Origin: G965276765 sp965276825
GTDB lineage: Bacteria > Actinomycetota > Acidimicrobiia > Acidimicrobiales > Palsa-688
DNA: 64,000 bases
Assembly (NCBI GenBank): GCA_965276825.1
Contig: OZ255630.1
Location: 3,286,001 to 3,350,000 of the forward strand
Reading direction: 5' to 3'
Numbering within the stretch: the stretch's first letter is position 1; every line of letters starts with the position of its first letter. This document shows, in pieces, positions 51,262 through 58,742 of the stretch. The notes under the pieces are model-generated. The model saw only the letters and a program-made list of their open reading frames with translations, ran no database searches and had not been told where the DNA came from. Made by a program: the position numbers and the translations under genes.

Positions 51262-52091
51262 GCCTCGCTCCCCGCAGCCTGATGTTCGTGCCGGGCGCCA
51301 GGCCCGACATGGTCGCCAAGCTCCCCCGCTCCCGACCCGACGTGGCCGTCGTCGACCTCGAGGACGCCGTCGCCGCCGCCGACAAGCACACCGCCCGCGC
51401 CGCGACCGTCGAGGCCGTCGGCGCCCTCGACCCCGGCCCGACGACCGTGTTGGTGCGGATCAACGCCACGGGCTCGCCCTGGCACGACGCGGACGTGGCC
51501 GCCGTCGCCGGCTCGGCCGCCAGGGGCGTGGTGCTGCCCAAGTACTCCTCGGCGTCGGAGCTGGCCGCCCTGCGCGCCGAGCTGCCCGCCGACGCCCTGG
51601 TGGTGGTCGGCCTCGAGACGGTCCTCGGGGTGCTCGACAGCCGGGAGCTGCTCGCTGTCCCCGGCGTCGACGCCGCCTACTTCGGCGCGGAGGACTACAT
51701 CGCCGACATCGGCGGCCGGCGCAGCGTCGGCGGCGCCGAGGTGCTCACGGCCCGCAGCCTGGTGGCGGCGTCGGCGCGCCTCGCCGGCGTCGGTGCCGTC
51801 GACCAGGCCGTCGTCGCCGTGCGAGACGACGACGTCTTCGTCGCCGACGCCGCCGCCGGCCGCGACATCGGCTACACCGGCAAGATCTGCCTCCACCCCC
51901 GCCAGGTCGAGCTGGCCCACCTGGCCTTCAGCCCGAGCGATGCGGAGGTCGACCACGCCAGCGCGGTCGTCGCCGCGGCCACCGGCGGCCAGGGCGTGGC
52001 CGTGGTCGACGGCGAGATGGTCGACGAGGTGCACGTGCGGATGGCCCGGGCCGTGCTGGCCAGGGCCGAGCAGAGCGCCCGGCCGGGCTGA
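51258..52091 (+). CDS. HpcH/HpaI aldolase (CitE-like CoA lyase)
   Basis: The 277-residue TIM-barrel protein has PRSLMFVPGARPDMVAKLPRS, VVDLEDAVAAADK (metal-binding Glu/Asp), VLVRINATGSPWHD, VVVGLETVLGVLD and GKICLHPRQVE. CitE-like proteins cleave or form (S)-citramalyl-CoA, malyl-CoA or related beta-hydroxyacyl-CoAs with Mg2+. The mycobacterial equivalent (Rv2498c) lies in the same carboxylase cluster. GTG 51258 overlaps the carboxylase stop (GTGA) and its own stop overlaps the next ATG. Confidence 0.88.
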   Translation: MSLAPRSLMFVPGARPDMVAKLPRSRPDVAVVDLEDAVAAADKHTARAATVEAVGALDPGPTTVLVRINATGSPWHDADVAAVAGSAARGVVLPKYSSASELAALRAELPADALVVVGLETVLGVLDSRELLAVPGVDAAYFGAEDYIADIGGRRSVGGAEVLTARSLVAASARLAGVGAVDQAVVAVRDDDVFVADAAAGRDIGYTGKICLHPRQVELAHLAFSPSDAEVDHASAVVAAATGGQGVAVVDGEMVDEVHVRMARAVLARAEQSARPG

Positions 52092-53023
52092 TGCGCGTCG
52101 GGCTGATGCTGCCGACCGGCACCGACCTCGGCCGGGTCGCCGACGTGGCGGCGCGCACCGAGGAGCAGGGATGGGACTACCTGGCCTGCGGGGAGCACGT
52201 GTTCTTCCACGGGCCCACGCCCAACGCGCTCGTCACCCTGGCCGCAGCGGCCGGGGCCACCCGGCGCATCCGCCTCCTCAGCGCGCTCACCATTCTGCCG
52301 CTGTACCCGGTCGCGCTGGCCGCCAAGATGATCGCCACCATCGACGGCCTGTCACGCGGCCGCTTCGAGCTCGGCGTCGGGGTGGGCGGCGAGTACCCCG
52401 CCGAGTTCGAGGCCTGCGGCGTGCCGCTCGCCGAGCGGGGCCGGCGCACCGACGAGGCCCTGGAAGTGCTCGGGCCGCTCCTCGCCGGCGAGACCGTCGA
52501 CTTCGCCGGGCGCTGGACCACCATCGCCGGCCAGCGGCTCCAGCCGCCGGCGGTGCAGCGGCCCCGCCCGCCCATCTGGGTCGGCGGCCGGCGCCCGGCC
52601 GCCATGCGCAGGGCCGCCCGGCACGCAGACGTGTGGATGCCCTACCTGGTCACCCCCGCGCAGCTCGCCTCCAGCCTGACCACGGTGCGCACCGAGGCGC
52701 TCGAGGCGGGACGCGACCCGGCGGCGGTGCGCGGCGCCGTCTTCTGCTGGTCGGCCGTCGGGCCCGACGGTGACGCGGCCAGGCGCACGGCCACCGAGGC
52801 GGTGAGCGCCCTCTACCACCAGGACTTCGCCCCGATGGCCGACCGCTACCTCCTCGCCGGCACCCCCGACGAGGTCACCGAGCGCCTGGCCGCTTACGCC
52901 CAAGCCGGCGCCGACACGGTCATCTTCGCCCCGGCCGGCCCGGCCGACGAGGTGGCCAGGATGACCGACACCTTCCGCAACGAGGTCGCGCCTGCGCTGG
53001 CCTCCCTGGCACGGGTCGACTGA
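52091..53023 (+). CDS. LLM-class (F420-dependent) flavin oxidoreductase
   Basis: The 310-residue protein is a luciferase-like monooxygenase of the F420 type: MRVGLMLPTGTDLGRVADVAARTEEQGWDYLACGEHVFFH, IRLLSALTILPLYPVALAAKMIATIDGLSRGRFELGVGVGGEYPAEFEACG (phosphate-loop GRFELGVGVG) and PPIWVGG. The fold binds FMN or F420; substrate is unknown. Its insertion between citE and the biotin carboxylase gene is not part of the mycobacterial cluster I know. It starts at ATG 52091 in a TGATG overlap. Confidence 0.85.
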   Translation: MRVGLMLPTGTDLGRVADVAARTEEQGWDYLACGEHVFFHGPTPNALVTLAAAAGATRRIRLLSALTILPLYPVALAAKMIATIDGLSRGRFELGVGVGGEYPAEFEACGVPLAERGRRTDEALEVLGPLLAGETVDFAGRWTTIAGQRLQPPAVQRPRPPIWVGGRRPAAMRRAARHADVWMPYLVTPAQLASSLTTVRTEALEAGRDPAAVRGAVFCWSAVGPDGDAARRTATEAVSALYHQDFAPMADRYLLAGTPDEVTERLAAYAQAGADTVIFAPAGPADEVARMTDTFRNEVAPALASLARVD

Positions 53024-53027
53024 GGTC

Positions 53028-54767
53028 GTGGCCCCCCTGCGGGCAGTGCTGGTCGCCAACCGAGGCGAGATCGCCGTGCGCGTCATCCGGGCGGCGGCCG
53101 ACGCCGGCCTGCGCAGCGTGGCCGTCTACGCCGACCAGGACCGCGACGCCCCTCACGTGCGCCTGGCCGACGTCGCCGTGGCCCTCGACGGCACCACCGC
53201 GGCCACGACCTACCTCGACGCGGCCAAGCTGGTCGCCGCCGCCGGTGAGGCCGGCGCCGACTCCGTGCACCCCGGCTACGGGTTCCTGTCGGAGAACGCC
53301 GACTTCGCCCAGGCGGTGATCGATGCCGGCCTGACGTGGATCGGCCCTTCCCCCCAGGCCATCCGCGACCTCGGCGACAAGGTTTCGGCCCGCCACATCG
53401 CGTTGCAGGCCGGGGCGCCCCTCGTCCCGGGCACCTCCTCCGCCCTGGCCGGCGCCGCAGAGGTCGTGGACTTTGCCCGCGAGCACGGACTGCCCGTCGC
53501 CATCAAGGCGGCCTTCGGCGGCGGCGGGCGGGGCCTGCGCGTGGCCACGACCATCGAGGGGATCCCCGGCGCGTTCGACGCGGCCACCCGCGAGGCGCTC
53601 TCCGCCTTCGGGCGCGGCGAGTGCTTCGTCGAGCGCTACCTCGACCGGCCCCGCCACGTCGAGGCCCAGGTCCTCGCCGACCACCACGGCCACGTCGTCG
53701 TGGTCGGCACCCGCGACTGCTCCCTCCAGCGCCGCCACCAGAAGCTGGTCGAGGAGGCGCCCGCCCCCTACCTCACCGACGTCCAACGGGCCAGCATCCA
53801 CTCATCGGCCAGGGCCATCTGCCTGGCCGCCGGCTACACCGGGGCCGGCACCGTCGAGTACCTCGTCGGCACCGACGGCACCGTCTCGTTCCTCGAGGTC
53901 AACGCCCGCCTGCAGGTCGAGCACCCGGTCACCGAGGAGACCGCCGGCGTCGACCTCGTGCGGGAGATGTTCCGCATCGCCGCCGGCGAGCCCCTGCGCC
54001 TGCGCGACGACCCCGAGCCCCGCGGCCACGCCATCGAGTACCGGATCAACGCCGAGGACCCCGCCCGCGGCTTCCTGCCCACCCCCGGCCAGGTCACCGG
54101 CCTGGCCTGGCCGAGCGGCCCCGGAGTCCGGGTCGACGCCGGCGTCGATGTGGGCAGCGTGGTCGACGGGAACTTCGACTCGCTGCTGGCCAAGGTCGTG
54201 GTCACCGGCACCGACCGCGACAACGCCATCGAGCGCAGCCGTCGGGCCCTCGACGAGCTCGCCGTCGACGGCATCACCACGGTCGTCCCCTTTCACCGCC
54301 TGGTCGTGCGCGACCCGGCGTTCACCTCGGGAGCCGACCGCTTCGCCGTGCACACCCGCTGGATCGAGACCGACTTCGACAATCCCCTCGCCGCCGCGGA
54401 CGACGTCCTGCCCCTCGGCGACGGGGAGCTCACCGTGGAGGTGGGCGGCCGCCCCATGACCGTCCGCGTCCCGGGGCTGGCGTCACTCGGCGCGGCCGGC
54501 GAGCCCATCCGGGCCCACGCCTACCAGGCCGCGCGGGGCGCGACCGTCGCAACCGGCGACGTCGTGACCTCCCCCATGCAGGGGACCATCGTCGAGGTCC
54601 TCGTCACCGAGGGCCAGGCCCTCGTCGAGGGCGACGTCGTCGTCGTCCTCGAGGCCATGAAGATGGAGAACGCGGTCGTCGCCCACAAGGCCGGCACCGT
54701 CACCGGCCTGGCCGTGGTCGCGGGCGACGGCGTCAGGCAGGGCGCACCCATCTGCGAGCTCACCTGA
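53028..54767 (+). CDS. biotin carboxylase/BCCP fusion (acyl-CoA carboxylase alpha subunit)
   Basis: The 579-residue protein has the biotin carboxylase domain (VLVANRGEIAVRVIRAA, SVHPGYGFLSENADFA, KAAFGGGGRGLRV ATP-grasp loop, EVNARLQVEHPVTEETAGVDLV) and, after a Pro/Gly-rich spacer, a C-terminal biotinyl domain with EAMKMENAVVAHKAG. Residues between them are shorter than in mammalian MCC alpha. It carboxylates its biotin with bicarbonate and ATP for the carboxyltransferase at 49744. GTG 53028 follows the LLM stop by 4 bp. Last gene of the operon. Confidence 0.92.
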   Translation: MAPLRAVLVANRGEIAVRVIRAAADAGLRSVAVYADQDRDAPHVRLADVAVALDGTTAATTYLDAAKLVAAAGEAGADSVHPGYGFLSENADFAQAVIDAGLTWIGPSPQAIRDLGDKVSARHIALQAGAPLVPGTSSALAGAAEVVDFAREHGLPVAIKAAFGGGGRGLRVATTIEGIPGAFDAATREALSAFGRGECFVERYLDRPRHVEAQVLADHHGHVVVVGTRDCSLQRRHQKLVEEAPAPYLTDVQRASIHSSARAICLAAGYTGAGTVEYLVGTDGTVSFLEVNARLQVEHPVTEETAGVDLVREMFRIAAGEPLRLRDDPEPRGHAIEYRINAEDPARGFLPTPGQVTGLAWPSGPGVRVDAGVDVGSVVDGNFDSLLAKVVVTGTDRDNAIERSRRALDELAVDGITTVVPFHRLVVRDPAFTSGADRFAVHTRWIETDFDNPLAAADDVLPLGDGELTVEVGGRPMTVRVPGLASLGAAGEPIRAHAYQAARGATVATGDVVTSPMQGTIVEVLVTEGQALVEGDVVVVLEAMKMENAVVAHKAGTVTGLAVVAGDGVRQGAPICELT

Positions 54768-55080
54768 CGGGGGAACGGGCCTTCCTGATGGGCGAAAGGG
54801 CTTCCTGATGGGGGAAAGGCGTCGATCCGCGCGCCGGACCTCTCCTCGGCGAGCTCGTCGACGCCCATCGGCCCGTTCGGGTCGCGGGGGCTGGGGCATC
54901 GACCGGCGGCCCGGCTATCTCGGGGCATCGACCGGCCGGGGCCGGCTGTCTCGGGATGGTCGACGCGAGTAACTCGTGCCGAGCGCCCCGAAAACGCGTC
55001 CTCAGCCCTCAGCCCTGCGCCCTCAGCCCTCGGACCCGACCGACGCCCGACCGACGCCCGACCGATGGTCGACCGATGGT
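54764..55080 (+). repeat. clustered short direct repeats after the carboxylase operon
   Basis: Three different short tandem repeats lie in the 315-bp gap. (1) CTGACGGGGGAACGGGCCTTC, CTGATGGGCGAAAGGGCTTC and CTGATGGGGGAAAGGCGTCG (54764-54824), the first including the operon's stop codon. (2) Two copies of about 30 bp starting GGGGCATCGACCGGC (54893-54922 and 54922-54953). (3) CTCAGCC and CGACCGACGCC/CGACCGATGGT units (55000-55080). No coding function is seen. Confidence 0.75.
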
Positions 55081-55082
55081 TG

Positions 55083-55256
55083 TCAGGCGGCGACGCGGGC
55101 CAGGGCCTCGGCCGGTGCGGCCTCCGTCCGGGCGGTGGCACGGTCGGCACGGCGGCGGTCACGCTGCCAGTCCTGCCAGAGCACGACACTGACCGGCACG
55201 ACGGCGATGGCCACGGCGATGAGGGCGAGGATGGAGGTGAAGACGAGCATCATCAT
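55083..55256 (-). CDS. single-helix membrane microprotein
   Basis: From ATG 55256 (one of three consecutive ATGs) the 57-residue protein is MMMLVFTSILALIAVAIAVVP, then a Trp/Arg-rich cytoplasmic segment VVLWQDWQRDRRRADRATAR and an acidic-to-Ala tail. One transmembrane helix with a positive C-terminal side gives Nout-Cin topology. It is divergent from the histidine kinase gene at 55445. No family is recognised. Confidence 0.5.
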   Translation of the reverse strand: MMMLVFTSILALIAVAIAVVPVSVVLWQDWQRDRRRADRATARTEAAPAEALARVAA

Positions 55257-55444
55257 GACCTCATCGTCCCCGGCGCAGCTTGGACGTCCCTGCCCGCAGG
55301 CTCCGAGTTCGCTGGGACTTGTCGCGTTTTGCTTCCGCTCCCCGATGCGAGCTGGCACCCTGATGGCCGGCAACCTTGCTTCGACAAACCTGCTGACCGG
55401 ACCGTCCTCATGCTGCTGCCCGCCCGTGCCCTGGAATCGCGCCG

Positions 55445-56926
55445 GTGACCCTGCGCCTGCGCCTCGTGCTCGCGCTCGTCGTCCTGGTTACCGCAGCCCA
55501 GGGGGCCTTCTTCCTCGGGACCTACACCCTGTACCGCAGCTCGGAGTTCAACCATCTGGATGCACAGCTGCGCACCTCCCGCCAGCTGATCGAGGTCGCG
55601 CTCAACCAGGAGGCGGGCGGCGACGCCCCACCCAGCGGTCTCGGCTTCGTCGGAGGCCAGAGCGGGGGCGCCCCGAGTGGCGGCGGCGACGGCCGCTCGG
55701 GCAGGCCTCCGCCGGCGATCGTGGCGCCGGGCACCTACGCCGAGCTGATCACCGACAACGGCAAGGTGTTCCACCTGCAGGTCGAGAAGTCGCCGGCCAC
55801 GCCCAAGCTCGGCCGGCTTCCGAAGCCCACCGCCGACGGGACGATCTTCACGGCGCCGTCATCGAGCGGCTCCGGCTCGTTTCGCGTCCTGGTCAACGCC
55901 GGCGGGGACAACTCCACCACCGTCATCGCCATCCCGACGACGGGTGTCGACGACGCCCTGCACCGCCTCGTCCTGATCGAGGCCGCGGCGGTCGCCGCGC
56001 TGCTGATCGTGCTGTCGGGAGGCTCGTGGCTGGTGTTGCGCCGCGGGCTGCGCCCGCTCGAACGGATCGCCGCAACCGCCAGGACCATCTCGTCGGGCGA
56101 CCTCTCGCAGCGGGTGAGCCCGTCGGGCGGCGCGTCGGAGGTCGGCCAGCTCGGCCTGGCCCTCAACACCATGCTCGGCGACATCGAGGTGGCGTTCGCC
56201 GAGCGGCGGGCCACCGAGGACCGACTCCGACAGTTTCTCGCCGACGCGTCCCACGAGCTGCGCACCCCGCTCACGTCGATCCAGGGGTTCACCGAGCTGT
56301 TTCGCGTCAGCGGCGACCAGGCCAGGGTCGACCTGCCGACCATCCTGCGCCGCATCGAGGAGGAGTCGGCCCGCATGCGGGTCCTGGTCGAAGATCTCCT
56401 GCTGCTGGCCAGGCTGGACCAGACACGCGACGTCGAGCGGGCCCCTGTCGACCTGACCGTCCTCGCCGCCGACGCCTGCAGCGACGCGGTGGCGAGCGAC
56501 CACGATCGCCCCGTGCGCCTCGAGGCCCCCCAACCGGTCGTCGTCCCTGGCGACCAGGACCACCTGCGCCAGGCCGTGGCCAGCCTCGTGGCCAACGCGC
56601 TCAAGCACACCCCGCCCGGGACCCCCATCGAGGTCGGGGCCACGCCCGAGGGCGACGGCGCGCTGCTCTGGGTCCGCGACCGCGGCGACGGCCTCGACGC
56701 GACGGCGCTCGACCACGTGTTCGATCGCTTCTGGCAGGCCGACGAGGCGAGGGCCGGGCACGGCTTCGGGCTCGGCCTGTCGATCGTCGCGGCCATCGCT
56801 GCCGAGCACGGCGGTACGGCGACGGTCGCCAACGCCGCCGGCGGAGGCGCCGTCTTCGCCCTGCACCTCCCTCGCCGGGCCGTGACCCCGGCGGGTCCCT
56901 CCCGAACGCCTGCGTCTGTCCCCTAG
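55445..56926 (+). CDS. orphan membrane sensor histidine kinase
   Basis: The 493-residue kinase has helix 1 (LRLVLALVVLVTAAQGAFFLGTY), an extracytoplasmic sensor of about 150 residues with a Gly/Ser-rich loop, helix 2 (LVLIEAAAVAALLIVLSGGSWLVL), a HAMP domain, the phosphoacceptor motif FLADASHELRTPLTSIQGF (His about 263), ANALKHTPPGTP (N box), DRGDGLD (G1) and GHGFGLGLSIV (G2). It resembles TcrY/PrrB-type actinobacterial kinases. No response regulator gene lies next to it in the window. GTG 55445 is the start. Confidence 0.9.
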   Translation: MTLRLRLVLALVVLVTAAQGAFFLGTYTLYRSSEFNHLDAQLRTSRQLIEVALNQEAGGDAPPSGLGFVGGQSGGAPSGGGDGRSGRPPPAIVAPGTYAELITDNGKVFHLQVEKSPATPKLGRLPKPTADGTIFTAPSSSGSGSFRVLVNAGGDNSTTVIAIPTTGVDDALHRLVLIEAAAVAALLIVLSGGSWLVLRRGLRPLERIAATARTISSGDLSQRVSPSGGASEVGQLGLALNTMLGDIEVAFAERRATEDRLRQFLADASHELRTPLTSIQGFTELFRVSGDQARVDLPTILRRIEEESARMRVLVEDLLLLARLDQTRDVERAPVDLTVLAADACSDAVASDHDRPVRLEAPQPVVVPGDQDHLRQAVASLVANALKHTPPGTPIEVGATPEGDGALLWVRDRGDGLDATALDHVFDRFWQADEARAGHGFGLGLSIVAAIAAEHGGTATVANAAGGGAVFALHLPRRAVTPAGPSRTPASVP

Positions 56927-56952
56927 ATCACGGCAGCGGCCGGAGGGAGCTC

Positions 56953-56981
56953 CCGCCGGTCCCGGGGCCACCGACCGGCGG
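56953..56981. terminator. bidirectional terminator-like hairpin
   Basis: CCGCCGGTC (56953-56961) pairs perfectly with GACCGGCGG (56973-56981) around an 11-nt loop. It lies 26 bp after the kinase stop and 19 bp after the end of the convergent peptidase gene. No U-run follows. Confidence 0.55.
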
Positions 56982-56999
56982 CGGTCTGCCCCGAGCGGG

Positions 57000-57737
57000 T
57001 CAGGCCGCGCCGGGGAGCAACCGGGGCTCGATCCGCTCCTCCACCGCGCCGTCTCCCACCCTCCGGACCTGATAGGCGCCCTTGCCCCTGAGCTCGCTGA
57101 CGGCCTCGACCAGCTCGGTGCCCCGGTAGAGCAACCCGACACCGTCGTCGGTGGCGTAGCCGTCCGGTAGCACCCCGTCGCCGATCAGCTTCTGGAACAG
57201 CGGCCGCCGCTGGGCCTCGGAGTCGTAGTGGACGCCGTTGGCGTAGGGGAGCAGGGCCAGGCCGTTGGTGACCGGGCGCAGATCCGGCCCGTAGGAGTCC
57301 GTCGTGCCGCCGACGTGCCAGCACAGCGAACCGGCGGACACCCCCGCGAGGACCACGCCGGCCCGCCAGACGTCGGCGAAGATGGCGTCGAGGCCGTGGA
57401 CCCGCCAGACGGCCAGCAGGTTGGCCACGCTGCCACCGTTGACCCACACGGCGTCCTGGTCGAGGAGCAGGCCGGCCATGTCGTCGACACTCGGCATGGT
57501 GAACAGGTTGAGCACGGCGACGTCGACGCCCGCGACCCGCCCGGCCTCGGTCATCCAGGCGTTCCAGTGCTGCTGGTCACCGCCGGCGGTGCCGAGGAAC
57601 GCCAGCTTCGGCCGGCGACCGCTGACCCCTGCGAGGTCGAAGGTGTGGAGGACCAGCGGGGCGAGCTCGACCTGGCTGCGCGCCCCCCGCTTGAAGCCAC
57701 CGGAGGTGGCGAGGATGGTCGGTCCGTCGGCAGCCAT
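57000..57737 (-). CDS. peptidase E-like protein (family S51)
   Basis: The 245-residue protein has the family S51 layout: ILATSGGFKRG at the start, KLAFLGTAGGDQQHWNAWM, VWVNGGSVANLLAVW and the nucleophile elbow VVLAGVSAGSLCWHVGGTTD (Ser about 137). Peptidase E cleaves Asp-X dipeptides in Salmonella; related proteins include cyanophycinases. The catalytic Ser and His are visible, the Glu/Asp is less clear. Cytoplasmic. Monocistronic, convergent with the kinase. Confidence 0.85.
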   Translation of the reverse strand: MAADGPTILATSGGFKRGARSQVELAPLVLHTFDLAGVSGRRPKLAFLGTAGGDQQHWNAWMTEAGRVAGVDVAVLNLFTMPSVDDMAGLLLDQDAVWVNGGSVANLLAVWRVHGLDAIFADVWRAGVVLAGVSAGSLCWHVGGTTDSYGPDLRPVTNGLALLPYANGVHYDSEAQRRPLFQKLIGDGVLPDGYATDDGVGLLYRGTELVEAVSELRGKGAYQVRRVGDGAVEERIEPRLLPGAA

Positions 57738-57801
57738 CCGGCGATCGTACCGACCGGTCGCGGCGCGCTCGGGCGGCCCCGTCGCTTGGGTTCTCCGGTC
57801 G

Positions 57802-57901
57802 GGGGACGGCGCCCAGCGCGGGTGCCCGTTCGCAGGTCCGGCGCAGGGAGGCCCTGGCCGGGCGGCCTGGGTCTCGGTACGGGGACGGCGCCCAGCGCGG
57901 G
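57802..57901 (+). repeat. direct repeat of GGGGACGGCGCCCAGCGCGGG
   Basis: A perfect 21-bp direct repeat (57802-57822 and 57881-57901) lies inside a 79-bp imperfect tandem unit in the gap between the peptidase E and P-loop genes. Flanks also match partially (GGTTCTCCGGTC/GGTCTCGGTAC before, GTCCGGCG/GTCCGACG after). Function unknown. Confidence 0.7.
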
Positions 57902-57935
57902 CTCGCGTCCGCCAGTCCGACGCGGCGACGGCAGT

Positions 57936-58514
57936 TCAGGCGGGCGAGGACGCGGCCTCGCACAGCGGGCCGGCCAGCCACCTGGCGACCTCGGACCGGC
58001 TGCGGAGCCGGACGACCACGAGGTCAGGTCGCTCGGCCGCGGTGGCGAGCACGCGATCACAGGCCGAGCCGCGGGTCCGCCAGGCCCAACGGATGATGTG
58101 ATCCGGGTCGACGGCGATGCGCCAGATGGGCTGCTCGACGTTTTCGTTCCAGAGCGGCTCGTGGCGCAGCCAGCGGCGGAGGGTCCTGCGGGTGAGCTGC
58201 GACATGACAAGCCAGGTGGGCAGATCGAGCCAGACGACGGTGTCGGCCAGCGGCTTGAGGACCGCCCTGGCCCGCTCGTACTGCCACTCCGTGACCCACG
58301 CCGGTTGGGCGGCCAGGCGCTCGACGTCGGCGCCGAACTCCGGCCGCTCCGTCCATCCCGGTCCGTGGAAGAGCGAATCGATCTCCGTGTGCGGCAGTTC
58401 GAGGGCGATCCCGATGGCCCGAGCCAGGGTGGTCTTGCCGGACCCCGACGTCCCGCCCACCAGGATCCGTTGCGGCCGGCGGGGAAGCGGGTCGTCTGCG
58501 CGGAGCCACGGCAC
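57936..58514 (-). CDS. P-loop nucleoside/shikimate-kinase-like protein (FlaR/adenylate kinase type)
   Basis: The 192-residue protein opens with Walker A RILVGGTSGSGKTTLARAIG, then TEIDSLFHGPGW, a VTEWQYERAR segment and VVWLDLPTWLVMSQLTRRTLRRWL (lid-like Arg-rich region). This matches the group annotated as DNA topology modulation or adenylate kinase-like proteins, whose substrate is unknown. Length and order are complete. ATG 58514 is used. It is divergent from the MFS operon. Confidence 0.8.
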   Translation of the reverse strand: MPWLRADDPLPRRPQRILVGGTSGSGKTTLARAIGIALELPHTEIDSLFHGPGWTERPEFGADVERLAAQPAWVTEWQYERARAVLKPLADTVVWLDLPTWLVMSQLTRRTLRRWLRHEPLWNENVEQPIWRIAVDPDHIIRWAWRTRGSACDRVLATAAERPDLVVVRLRSRSEVARWLAGPLCEAASSPA

Positions 58515-58673
58515 CGCTGGCGAAGGTAGCGCCGATCGATGAGCCGGCCCGAGCGGTGACTGGGCCGAGCGGTGGGGGCCGACGTGGCGTCTCCTGTCCT
58601 CACCCCGGAGACGGGGCGACCACCCTCAGGGTGCAGGGAGCAGCACGGCGTGAGCTACGAGAGAGTGGACTCC

Positions 58674-58704
58674 TTGACAACACCTCTTTCGAAAGATAGC
58701 TTTC
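58674..58704 (+). promoter_or_regulatory. promoter and palindromic operator of the MFS/ArsR-like operon
   Basis: TTGACA (58674-58679), a 17-bp spacer and TAGCTT (58697-58702) form a sigma70-like promoter. Two overlapping palindromes cover the spacer and -10: CTTTCGAAAG (58686-58695, perfect) and GAAAGATAGCTTTC (58691-58704, 5-bp arms). Repressor binding there would block transcription. The regulator at 60088 is the natural candidate. Transcription would start near 58709-58710. Confidence 0.65.
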
Positions 58705-58709
58705 ACAAC

Positions 58710-58742
58710 ATGGACGGCAAGCGTCGGGGTCGGTCGAGATGA
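58710..58742 (+). CDS. leader mini-gene (10 codons) overlapping the MFS start
   Basis: ATG 58710, eight bases after the -10 element, opens a 10-residue frame (MDGKRRGRSR) whose TGA (58740-58742) overlaps the ATG of the MFS gene as ATGA. Leaderless transcripts are common in actinobacteria, so this may be translated and couple to the next gene. Purely sequence-based. Confidence 0.4.
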   Translation: MDGKRRGRSR

